This document shows, piece by piece, positions 1 through 6,473 of a DNA stretch of 9,213 bases (within the stretch, counting starts at the first letter, position 1; the number at the start of each line of letters is the position of its first letter). The DNA lies in NCBI GenBank assembly GCA_011525265.1, contig WTHV01000131.1, positions 1 through 9,213 on the forward strand, written 5' to 3'. The DNA is from Alphaproteobacteria bacterium. Its GTDB lineage: Bacteria > Pseudomonadota > Alphaproteobacteria > Puniceispirillales > Puniceispirillaceae. The translations under genes and the position numbers were made by a program. The notes beneath the pieces are model-generated. The model saw only the letters and a program-made list of their open reading frames with translations, did not search any database and was not told the origin of the DNA.

Positions 1-2165
1 ACTGTCATCTGCTTGCCTGTTTTCTCATGGCCTGGGAGGCGTTTTTCAATCAGTCCTGCAATTGTGGCAACAGCGCGAAAAGACCGCTTCAGCATCGTTG
101 ATTCTGCCATCCATTCTTCGAGATCATCGCCTAATAAATCAGACTGAAACAAGATGTCTGCTGAAGTAACAGGGTGCAATGACCATATCGCAACGGCATA
201 ATCAGTGGCAACAAACCCCAAAGGCGCAAAACCAAGGCGTTCCATGCGCCTTGTGACAAGCATACCAAGCGTTTGATGGGCATTTCGCCCCTCAAAACAA
301 TAAGCCACAAGGTAATGCTTTTGCCCTCTTTTAAAGGATTCAACCAACAATGTATCAGATGACGGGATGCGTGAGCGTTGCTTTTGCAGATACAGCCAAT
401 AAGCGACTTCGCGTGGCAATTTCGCAAGTGCGCTATCATCATGGAGGAGCGCGCGCACAGTGTCTGCCAAATTTTGTGACAGAGGCAAGCGCCCGCCCGC
501 ATAGGCAGGGACTTTTGGCTCTGCGGCATGGCTGGCTTTGGTAAGAACCATATTGCCCTTAATACCAACATATTCCAGCATACGGCCTGCGAAAATGAAG
601 TGATCGCCTATGGTAAGGTTCTGAATAAAATATTCTTCAATCTCGCCAAGTACGGGCCCTGATTTTAAGCGCACCTTCATTGTGACAGTCTCAACAATGG
701 TTCCAATATTCATGCGCCATCTCTGTGCAACTTTGGGGCTTGTGATACGCCACAGACCATCAATCCCCTGAACAAGGCGATGAAATTGGTCATAATGGGA
801 GAGGGCATAGCCGCCCGTTGCAACAAAATCTAGGACATCATCAAAAACAGATCGCGGCAGGTTCGCATAGGGCGGGGCTGTGCAAATGCTTTCATAGAGC
901 CTATTAGCATCAAAGGGGGCAGAGACAGCACATCCGACAATATGCTGTGCCAGAACATCAAGTGCGCCATCATGTGCCGCGCTATCATCAAGCTGTAATT
1001 TTTCCACACATGAAATAGCCGCCATAACCTCCAGCACTTCAAAGCGATTTGCCGGAACAAGCACAGCTTTTGAGGCGGTTGCAAGATTATGCCCAGCACG
1101 CCCAATGCGTTGCACAAGACGAGAGACTCCCTTAGGCGCGCCAATTTGCACCACCAAGTCAATATCAGCCCAATCAATGCCTAAATCGAGGGAAGAGGTC
1201 GCCACAACCGCATCAAGCTTGCCTTGTGCCATAAAGTGCTCAACTTTGCGTCGTTGACTGACATCAAGCGACCCATGATGCAGGCCAATCTTTAAATTAT
1301 CATCATTGGCAAGCCATAAGGCTTGGAAAAGAAGCTCTGCTTGGGCTCTGGTATTGACGAATATCAAGACCTTATTATGCGTTTGCAACAGATGATAAAT
1401 CTCTGGCAAGGCGTAATGCGCGCTATGCCCCGCCCATGGCAAATCAGCCTTTGTCTCTAACATTGAGACGCTTATCTGCTTTGTAAGAGGCGGCTTTAAA
1501 ATTGTCACATCATCACGTTTTGGAGATAAAAGCGCGGCAAAGCGGGCAGGGTCAGCCACTGTAGCTGATAGGCCTATAGCACGCAAAGGGGGGGCGTCAG
1601 GGGAGAGTGTGTTGTCGCGCAATTGGCGCATTTTTGCGAGGCTGAGGCTTAATAAATCGCCTCTTTTTGTGCCAGCAAGTGCATGAATCTCATCAATGAT
1701 AATGCTTTGTAAGCGGCCAAAAATACGATCAGCATCTGGCCAGCCTAGCATAAGCTCAAGAGATTCTGGTGTGGTGAGTAAAATATTTGGTGGCGCTGTT
1801 CTTTGGCGATTGCGCTTTGATTGCGACGTATCGCCTGTGCGCGTTTCTATTGTGATAGGCAGCCCCATCTCTTCCACAGGCGTTGTCAGGTTGCGTGCAA
1901 TATCAGAGGCAAGCGCTTTTAGGGGAGAAATATAGAGCGTGTGGATGCCCTCAAACGGGGTCTCAGCTAAATCAATCAGTGAGGGCAAAAAACCAGACAA
2001 GGTCTTGCCTGCCCCTGTGGGAGCAATCAGCAGGGTTGATTTTTGTGATTGCCAATTGTCAATAATCGCCAATTGATGCGTATGCGGCTGCCAGCCCTTT
2101 TGAGTGAACCAATGGTGAAACGCTTGTGGTAACAGCGCAGATGGCGTGGCAGGCGATAAGGACAT
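1..2165 (-). CDS. Ligase-associated DEXH-box (Lhr-Core type) DNA helicase, C-terminus cut by window edge
   Basis: This is an ATP-dependent superfamily 2 DNA helicase of the Lhr-Core group that travels with ATP-dependent ligase and nuclease genes in a bacterial repair cluster. The frame is open for 721 codons and leaves the window without a stop; the family is roughly 800 residues, so about 100 are probably missing. Motifs by residue: Walker A APTGAGKT at 48-55, motif Ia SPLKAL at 80-85, motif Ib TTPESL at 131-136, DEIH box at 158-161, SAT at 200-202, motif V TSSLDLGID at 323-331, and motif VI QRIGRAGH at 352-359. The order and spacing match two RecA-like domains followed by the Lhr winged-helix and C-terminal regions. 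No frameshift was found between the checked motifs and the edge. The ATG at 2165 gives an N-terminus that enters the helicase fold directly; no Shine-Dalgarno sequence precedes it. It is divergent from the GST, exonuclease and ligase genes, and its partners point to repair rather than RNA metabolism. Confidence 0.95.
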   Translation of the reverse strand, partial: MSLSPATPSALLPQAFHHWFTQKGWQPHTHQLAIIDNWQSQKSTLLIAPTGAGKTLSGFLPSLIDLAETPFEGIHTLYISPLKALASDIARNLTTPVEEMGLPITIETRTGDTSQSKRNRQRTAPPNILLTTPESLELMLGWPDADRIFGRLQSIIIDEIHALAGTKRGDLLSLSLAKMRQLRDNTLSPDAPPLRAIGLSATVADPARFAALLSPKRDDVTILKPPLTKQISVSMLETKADLPWAGHSAHYALPEIYHLLQTHNKVLIFVNTRAQAELLFQALWLANDDNLKIGLHHGSLDVSQRRKVEHFMAQGKLDAVVATSSLDLGIDWADIDLVVQIGAPKGVSRLVQRIGRAGHNLATASKAVLVPANRFEVLEVMAAISCVEKLQLDDSAAHDGALDVLAQHIVGCAVSAPFDANRLYESICTAPPYANLPRSVFDDVLDFVATGGYALSHYDQFHRLVQGIDGLWRITSPKVAQRWRMNIGTIVETVTMKVRLKSGPVLGEIEEYFIQNLTIGDHFIFAGRMLEYVGIKGNMVLTKASHAAEPKVPAYAGGRLPLSQNLADTVRALLHDDSALAKLPREVAYWLYLQKQRSRIPSSDTLLVESFKRGQKHYLVAYCFEGRNAHQTLGMLVTRRMERLGFAPLGFVATDYAVAIWSLHPVTSADILFQSDLLGDDLEEWMAESTMLKRSFRAVATIAGLIEKRLPGHEKTGKQMT

Positions 2166-2172
2166 ATGATTT

Positions 2173-2203
2173 ATTTTACACTATGGTATCTTTCATGTTC
2201 CAA
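2173..2203 (-). promoter_or_regulatory. Candidate promoter of the helicase gene
   Basis: On the minus strand a -35-like TTGGAA (2203-2198) is followed after 19 bases by TAAAAT (2178-2173), which matches five of six positions of the sigma-70 -10 consensus. The -10 box ends seven bases before the A of the helicase ATG, so transcription could start at the start codon itself. The 19-base spacer is longer than ideal and the -35 match is partial. This is inference from consensus only. Confidence 0.3.
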
Positions 2204-2204
2204 T

Positions 2205-2230
2205 GTGACTTAGCGCTCGTATGAAGTCAC
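2205..2230. repeat. Perfect 7-base inverted repeat between divergent genes
   Basis: GTGACTT (2205-2211) and AAGTCAC (2224-2230) form a perfect inverted repeat with a 12-base spacer. It sits near the middle of the 120-base gap between the helicase and GST genes, just upstream of the candidate -35 of each. The place and symmetry suit an operator for a dimeric regulator controlling both arms of the repair cluster. No known regulator family is recognised from the half-site. A chance repeat is possible. Confidence 0.4.
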
Positions 2231-2239
2231 GTCTAGTCT

Positions 2240-2268
2240 TTGATAAAGAAAATACCCCTAACTATCTT
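2240..2268 (+). promoter_or_regulatory. Candidate promoter of the GST-exonuclease-ligase operon
   Basis: TTGATA (2240-2245) matches five of six -35 positions and is followed, after a 17-base spacer, by TATCTT (2263-2268), which matches four of six -10 positions. A start about seven bases later would fall inside or just after the Shine-Dalgarno AGGAG at 2271, leaving almost no leader. Either the real start lies upstream or this match is fortuitous. Confidence 0.25.
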
Positions 2269-2285
2269 GCAGGAGTAAAATACTG

Positions 2286-2969
2286 ATGATTGATCTGTAT
2301 TTTTGGCCAACCCCAAATGGTTTCAAGGTTTCTATTGCCTTAGAGGAGATGGGGCTAAGCTATAAGACTCACCCCATAAATATCGGCAAGGGTGACCAGT
2401 TTCAACCAGAGTTTTTGGCCTTTTCACCCAATAACAGAATGCCTGCGATTATTGATGAAGACGGCCCTGATGGCGCGCCGGTAAGCGTGTTTGAATCTGG
2501 CGCTATCTTACTCTACCTTGCCAAGAAAACAGGCCAGCTTATGCCGCAAGATGCCCGCCTGCAAATTGAGGTTAGTGAATGGCTGATGTGGCAAATGGGC
2601 GGCTTTGGCCCCATGCTTGGGCAAGCGCATCATTTCATCAAATATGCCAAAGAAGACGTGCCTTATGGCATCATGCGTTATGGTAATGAAGCTAACCGCC
2701 TTTACGGCGTGCTAGATAGACGCCTTGAGGGACGTGAATTTATCGTTGGTGATGATTTGACTATTGCCGATATTGCAATCCTGCCTTGGACGAAAACATA
2801 TTTTAATCAGAATGTTGATATTGATTCCTATCCGAATGTGAAGGCATGGCGCAGGCGTCTTATGGATAGAGAGGCCTTCAAGCGCGGCTATCAAGTGGGG
2901 GCGGAATGGAAGCAAGACCTCTCACAGCTAAAAGGGGCTGAATTTGATAAGGTCTTTGGTTTAAAATAG
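2286..2969 (+). CDS. yfcG: YfcG-like (Nu-class) glutathione S-transferase / disulfide-bond reductase
   Basis: A cytosolic 227-residue protein with an N-terminal thioredoxin-like domain (about 1-85) and an all-helical C-terminal GST domain (about 92-205). The opening strongly resembles Escherichia coli YfcG, with PTPNG at 8-12. In YfcG the equivalents of Thr9 and Asn11 contact glutathione and the enzyme reduces disulfides using bound glutathione disulfide, without a catalytic cysteine. Also visible are the cis-proline motif RMP (51-53), the glutathione-binding FESGA (69-73), and the GGFGPMLGQAHH stretch typical of this group. The start is set by AGGAG at 2271-2275, ten bases upstream of the ATG. 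It is the first gene before the exonuclease, 40 bases apart with no terminator between them, so co-transcription is likely. That is unexpected for a repair cluster: it may protect repair enzymes or cells during oxidative stress, or simply be a passenger. The family assignment is firm; the substrate is not known. Confidence 0.93.
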   Translation: MIDLYFWPTPNGFKVSIALEEMGLSYKTHPINIGKGDQFQPEFLAFSPNNRMPAIIDEDGPDGAPVSVFESGAILLYLAKKTGQLMPQDARLQIEVSEWLMWQMGGFGPMLGQAHHFIKYAKEDVPYGIMRYGNEANRLYGVLDRRLEGREFIVGDDLTIADIAILPWTKTYFNQNVDIDSYPNVKAWRRRLMDREAFKRGYQVGAEWKQDLSQLKGAEFDKVFGLK

Positions 2970-3009
2970 TGGCCAGAGCATCACGAAAATAAGAACAAAA
3001 GAGGTCAAG

Positions 3010-4032
3010 ATGATAAGTGAATGGGCCTATCCACGCCCAGAAGGGCTCTATATTGCGCCTCTTGACGCTTATATTGACCCTGTCCGCCCTGTGGCGCGCG
3101 CACTTATCACCCATGGTCATGCTGATCATGCACGTGCTGGTCATGGGCAGGTGATTGCGACAAGTCAAACGCTTGATATTATGGGCCTGCGCTATGGCAC
3201 AGATTTTACCGAAAATGCCATCGCCCTTGATTATGGCCAAATGCGCTCAGAAGGGGCGGTTCAAATCACAATGGCCTCAGCTGGTCATGTGCTTGGTTCA
3301 GCTCAAATTGTCATAGATTATCAAGGTAAAAGGCTGATAGCCGCAGGGGATTATAAACGAAAATATGACCCCACAGTTACACCTTTTGAGGTGGTGCCAT
3401 GCGATGTGTTCATTACCGAAGCTACCTTTGGTTTGCCTGTTTTTACCCATCCTGACCCTATGGCTGAGATAGAAAAATTACAAAATACCCGCGCTCTTTT
3501 TCCGCACCGCTCATGCTTTATTGGCGCCTATGCACTTGGCAAGGCACAACGTGTAATAAGTTTATTACGTCTTTCAGGCTATGATGCGCCGATTTATATT
3601 CACGGTGCCTTGCGTGCTTTGTGTGATTATTATGAAACGCAAGCTGTGGCGCTTGGCACTTTATTACCATTGCCAGAAAAGCCACGCGGCGGGGCGAATA
3701 AAGAGCTTGCGGGACAAATTATTATCGGCCCACCTTCTGCCATAGGAAGCCCTTGGGCGAATAGATTGCCTGATCCTATTATATGTTTTGCCTCTGGCTG
3801 GATGCAGGTCAAAGCCAGAGCACGTCAACGTAGCGTCGAAGTGCCCCTTATTTTGTCCGATCATGCTGATTGGACAGATATCTTGCAGACAATTGAGGAT
3901 GTGAACCCAAGCGAAGTATGGGTGACACATGGCAATGAAGAGGCCTTATTATATCACCTTGCCAAACAAGGGCGTGATGCAAAGGCGCTGGCAATGGTAG
4001 GGTTTGAGCGTGCCGAAGGAGATGAAGGGTGA
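3010..4032 (+). CDS. Ligase-associated DNA exonuclease (metallo-beta-lactamase / beta-CASP fold)
   Basis: A 340-residue metallo-beta-lactamase/beta-CASP nuclease, related to the SNM1/Artemis DNA nucleases and to RNA 3'-end processing factors, of the type encoded beside ATP-dependent ligases in bacterial repair clusters. Likely metal ligands are the HGHADH motif at 35-40 (H35, H37, D39, H40), H93 in SAGHVLGS, and D114 in AAGDYK. The beta-CASP signatures are E137 in TEATFG (motif A), SDHADW at 283-288 (motif B, H285) and the THG histidine H307 (motif C). All the metal site residues expected of an active enzyme are present. It probably trims DNA ends before ligation. The ATG at 3010 has GAGG at 3001-3004 as ribosome binding site, five bases upstream, and the protein begins close to the first beta strand. 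Its stop overlaps the ligase start by four bases, indicating translational coupling. The DNA rather than RNA substrate is inferred from family and neighbours. Confidence 0.95.
   Translation: MISEWAYPRPEGLYIAPLDAYIDPVRPVARALITHGHADHARAGHGQVIATSQTLDIMGLRYGTDFTENAIALDYGQMRSEGAVQITMASAGHVLGSAQIVIDYQGKRLIAAGDYKRKYDPTVTPFEVVPCDVFITEATFGLPVFTHPDPMAEIEKLQNTRALFPHRSCFIGAYALGKAQRVISLLRLSGYDAPIYIHGALRALCDYYETQAVALGTLLPLPEKPRGGANKELAGQIIIGPPSAIGSPWANRLPDPIICFASGWMQVKARARQRSVEVPLILSDHADWTDILQTIEDVNPSEVWVTHGNEEALLYHLAKQGRDAKALAMVGFERAEGDEG
4016..4021 (+). promoter_or_regulatory. Ribosome binding site that fixes the GTG start of the ligase
   Basis: AAGGAG lies seven bases before a GTG at 4029, inside the last codons of the exonuclease. 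The GTG overlaps the exonuclease stop as GTGA. The next in-frame ATG, at codon 7, has no comparable site and would remove the usual MKAFA-type N-terminus of this ligase family. Confidence 0.8.
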
Positions 4033-5612
4033 AGGCGTTTGCAACCATGCTTGAAAACCTTGTCTTCTCACCGGGGCGTAATGCAAAATTGGCCCATTTG
4101 GTGGCATGGTTGCGCAGCAATTCAGGCGATAGTCGCGGCTTTGGCGTTGCGGCTGTTACAGGTGATTTATCGCTGCCTCATGTCAAAGGAAAGATGATAC
4201 GAGACCTTGCTGCTTCTGCAAGTGATGAGACCTTATTTGCGCTATCTTATGACTTTGTGGGCGATTTGGCAGAGACAGTCTCATTATTGTGGCCACAAGA
4301 TCACAGCCATAATGACACTGATTTTGCGCTTGGTGATATTGTTCGGCAAATCCAAGGTGCAACGCGAAAAGAGGCAGAAGCGATTATGCGCTTTCACCTT
4401 GACCGCTTGGATCAAACACAAAGATGGGCCTTGCTAAAATTAGCGACAGGTGGTTTGCGGGTTGGGGTCTCAGCGCGCCTGATGCGTATTGCGCTTGCCC
4501 AAGCATTTGATCAAAAGGTTGAGGATATTGAGGAAATTTGGCCCTTGCTATCCCCGCCTTATGAGCCGTTATTTGACTGGCTAGAAGGGCGTGCGATGCG
4601 TCCCAAATCAGAAGGCAAGGCTGTTTTTAAACCATTGATGCTTGCCAACCCGCTTGAAGAGGCTGATAGACAGAAGCTTGCTCTTAGTGATTATCAGATA
4701 GAGTGGAAATGGGATGGCGCGCGCGTGCAGCTTGTCTCTGCTGAGGAAGGGGTGCGCCTGTTCTCGCGTTCAGGTGATGATATATCAGCCGCCTTTCCTG
4801 AGATGGTCATAGACCCGTCATTTAAAGGCGTGCTAGATGGCGAATTGCTTGCAGGTACGCCTGCCTCATTAGGCTCATTTAATGATTTGCAACAACGGCT
4901 GAATCGCAAAAAGCCATCTGGTAAATTTATCACAGAAAACCCTGTTTTTATCAGATGCTATGACATCTTGATGCAAGGTGGGCAAGATTGCCGCCATTTG
5001 CCCCTCCAACAAAGGCGCGTGATGCTTGAAACGCTTATGGGCACAATAGATGATGAGAGGCTTGATTTATCTGAGATGATAGCGGCTGATAGGTGGGAGG
5101 CACTGGATGAGATGCGCACCAATTGCCGGGCCAATAGCCTGATTGAGGGCGTGATGCTTAAGCAAAAATCATCGACCTATCAGTTGGGGCGGATAAAGGG
5201 GCAATGGTATAAATGGAAGCGTAATCCCTTTTATGCTGACCTTGTGATTATGTATGCCCAACGTGGCCATGGAAAGCGCTCGTCCAAATATTCCGATTTC
5301 ACCTTTGGTGCTTGGCAAGACACAGAAGACGGCCGTGTGATTGTGCCAGTGGGGAAAGCCTATTCCGGGTTTACCGATGCAGAATTACAGAAATTAGATA
5401 AATTTGTCCGTGATCATACGATTGCGAAATTTGGCCCGGTCAGAGAGGTTGAACAAAAGCTTGTGATTGAGGCTGCTTTTGATTCTATTCACCACTCCTC
5501 ACGCCATAAAAGCGGTGTGGCAATGCGCTTCCCGCGCTTTCATGCTATTCGATGGGATAAAGACCCAGAAGAGGCAGATACGCTTGATAGTCTGAGACGC
5601 TTAATCAGCTAG
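4029..5612 (+). CDS. ATP-dependent DNA ligase of the ligase-associated repair cluster
   Basis: A 527-residue ATP-dependent DNA ligase that seals 3'-OH/5'-phosphate nicks through a lysyl-AMP intermediate. Order of domains: an N-terminal helical DNA-binding domain (about 1-200), the nucleotidyltransferase domain (about 205-400) and an OB fold (about 400-527). Motif I is KWDGAR at 227-232, with K227 the predicted adenylated lysine. Further motifs are FSRSGD (motif Ia) at 245-250, LDGELL at 269-274 (E272, motif III), EGVMLK at 373-378 (motif IV), and WYKWK at 393-397 (motif V). In the C-terminal part, RFPRFHAIRWDK at 500-511 is typical of the family. Length and architecture fit the group found with the exonuclease and Lhr-Core helicase, as opposed to NAD-dependent LigA. 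It starts with GTG, four bases overlapping the upstream gene. Its stop codon TAG shares a CTAG with the stop of the convergent DUF2256 gene. No replaced catalytic residue is seen. Confidence 0.96.
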   Translation: MKAFATMLENLVFSPGRNAKLAHLVAWLRSNSGDSRGFGVAAVTGDLSLPHVKGKMIRDLAASASDETLFALSYDFVGDLAETVSLLWPQDHSHNDTDFALGDIVRQIQGATRKEAEAIMRFHLDRLDQTQRWALLKLATGGLRVGVSARLMRIALAQAFDQKVEDIEEIWPLLSPPYEPLFDWLEGRAMRPKSEGKAVFKPLMLANPLEEADRQKLALSDYQIEWKWDGARVQLVSAEEGVRLFSRSGDDISAAFPEMVIDPSFKGVLDGELLAGTPASLGSFNDLQQRLNRKKPSGKFITENPVFIRCYDILMQGGQDCRHLPLQQRRVMLETLMGTIDDERLDLSEMIAADRWEALDEMRTNCRANSLIEGVMLKQKSSTYQLGRIKGQWYKWKRNPFYADLVIMYAQRGHGKRSSKYSDFTFGAWQDTEDGRVIVPVGKAYSGFTDAELQKLDKFVRDHTIAKFGPVREVEQKLVIEAAFDSIHHSSRHKSGVAMRFPRFHAIRWDKDPEEADTLDSLRRLIS

Positions 5613-5761
5613 CTTTGGCGTTTGGCATCTGTTTTACAACGTTGTGAGCAATAGCGGATATTATCCCAATCACGCGCCCATTTTTTACGCCATGCATAAG
5701 GCTTTTGACACATCTCGCAAATTTTCTGCGGCAAATCACCTTTTTTGACCATTTTTGCCAT
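5609..5761 (-). CDS. DUF2256 family small zinc-ribbon-like protein
   Basis: A 50-residue protein of the DUF2256 family, function unknown. It begins MAKMVKKGDLPQKICEMC and has two cysteine pairs, C15-x2-C18 and C38-x3-C42, on either side of a conserved aromatic, basic stretch (PYAWRKKWARDWD, residues 21-33). This pattern suggests a single zinc site and possible nucleic acid contact, which is inference. The start ATG at 5761 has AAAGGG at 5777-5772, ten bases upstream. A slightly longer open frame overlaps it in another phase, but only this frame shows the family motif. It is the last gene of the minus-strand series, 41 bases after the small membrane protein, and its stop overlaps the convergent ligase stop. 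DUF2256 genes or domains are, from memory, often found near cryptochrome/photolyase genes, but no such gene is visible here. Confidence 0.88.
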   Translation of the reverse strand: MAKMVKKGDLPQKICEMCQKPYAWRKKWARDWDNIRYCSQRCKTDAKRQS

Positions 5762-5802
5762 GATTTGCTAACCCTTTGCGCTATTGCCACTCCCCTGCAT
5801 CA

Positions 5803-5985
5803 TTAGGCAGGCTTTTCCTCACCCTCATATATAAGTGTGCAGTTGTTAAAGACGACCTGTTCAAACAAAGATTCTTTGCAATGGTGCCATTCTGGTTTGC
5901 CTTTGCCAGAAAACCCATCGCGCCAAATAATGGCAATGCCGAGTATGATAAGCAAAATATAGAGAATATTGCGGTTTTTGAGCAT
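5803..5985 (-). CDS. Small single-pass membrane protein of unknown function
   Basis: A 60-residue protein I do not recognise as a named family. Residues 6-21 form one strongly hydrophobic helix (core NILYILLIILGIAIIW), preceded by K3 and R5, so the N-terminus is probably cytoplasmic and the remaining 39 residues periplasmic. That tail holds two cysteines, C36 and C49, which could pair or bind metal, and a conserved-looking EWHHCKESLFEQ stretch. Three things support a real gene: a ribosome binding site GAAAGG (5999-5994) eight bases before the ATG, a tight fit 29 bases after the YcgN stop, and membership of an unbroken minus-strand series. A cleaved signal peptide is less likely because no clear cleavage motif follows the helix. 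Confidence 0.72.
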   Translation of the reverse strand: MLKNRNILYILLIILGIAIIWRDGFSGKGKPEWHHCKESLFEQVVFNNCTLIYEGEEKPA

Positions 5986-6014
5986 AAAACGAGCCTTTCA
6001 AAAATAGGAGAGCC

Positions 6015-6473
6015 TTAAAATGCGCTTGGGTTATCCCAATCAAACAGATGGTCAACCATATCCTCATCAGTGACGTCACTCTCAGAGGTAACATGGCCGG
6101 CAACACAATGGTTGGCGTCAATCATCGCCTGCTTATGCCCTACACGAAGCGGGTGCCATTGGGGTAATTTGCGTCCCTCATGCAATCGGCGATAGGCACA
6201 GCTCTCTGGCATCCAATGAACCTCATCAAGCTTATCAGGGGTCAGGATAACACAATCTGGCACGAGGGACTTTCGATTCTGATAATCGGTGCATTGTGCT
6301 GATTTTGTACAAAGCAATTTGCAAGAGACATCTGTGTAATAGATGGCCCCTGTATCTGCATCTTCTAGCTTCAATACACAGCATTTTCCACATCCATCAC
6401 ATAATGATTCCCACTGCTCTTGTGTCATATCTGTGAGGGCAACTACTTCCCAAAATGGCTTTTCTGTTGGCAT
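6015..6473 (-). CDS. ycgN: YcgN-family cysteine-cluster protein (UPF0260)
   Basis: A soluble 152-residue protein of the YcgN/UPF0260 group, within the larger CxxCxxCC zinc- or iron-binding family. The signature is CDGCGKCC at 25-32 (C25, C28, C31, C32). Other cysteines are at 51, 55, 61, 74, 92 and 123, making ten in all, several in conserved contexts such as PDCVILT and ESCAYR. Length matches E. coli YcgN (about 153). The biochemical role is unknown; metal or Fe-S binding is a family inference. The start at 6473 keeps the conserved PFWE segment before the cysteine motif but places the first 31 bases inside the end of the cfa gene. Only a weak GAAAAAG-like sequence precedes it, so translation probably depends on ribosomes finishing cfa. 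A start at Met16 would avoid the overlap but would lose conserved residues. Confidence 0.92.
   Translation of the reverse strand: MPTEKPFWEVVALTDMTQEQWESLCDGCGKCCVLKLEDADTGAIYYTDVSCKLLCTKSAQCTDYQNRKSLVPDCVILTPDKLDEVHWMPESCAYRRLHEGRKLPQWHPLRVGHKQAMIDANHCVAGHVTSESDVTDEDMVDHLFDWDNPSAF

Noticed and set aside
131..571. Open frame of 146 codons on the minus strand
   Set aside because: It lies wholly inside the helicase gene in another phase on the same strand. The helicase frame carries all the family motifs and stays open across this stretch; the shadow translation has no recognisable domain.
2197..2211. A GTTC that might begin an alphaproteobacterial LexA (SOS) box upstream of the helicase
   Set aside because: Seven bases later the sequence is ACTT, not GTTC, and no GAAC pair is present on the other strand of the gap. 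The second half-site is absent.
5605..5790. 61-residue open frame on the minus strand overlapping the DUF2256 gene
   Set aside because: The protein has no recognisable motif, whereas the 50-residue frame in a different phase has the paired cysteines and core of DUF2256 and a suitable ribosome binding site.
5794..5816. Hairpin CCTGC/GCAGG followed by CTTTT on the plus strand, a possible terminator after the ligase
   Set aside because: The stem is only five base pairs with an eight-base loop and a four-T tail. It lies about 180 bases past the ligase stop and overlaps the end of the small membrane protein gene. Too weak to annotate.
5861..6121. 86-residue minus-strand open frame spanning the junction of ycgN and the small membrane protein
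   Set aside because: It overlaps both better supported genes out of phase and shows no motif. YcgN is a clear family match, and the small protein has its own ribosome binding site and a coherent membrane helix.
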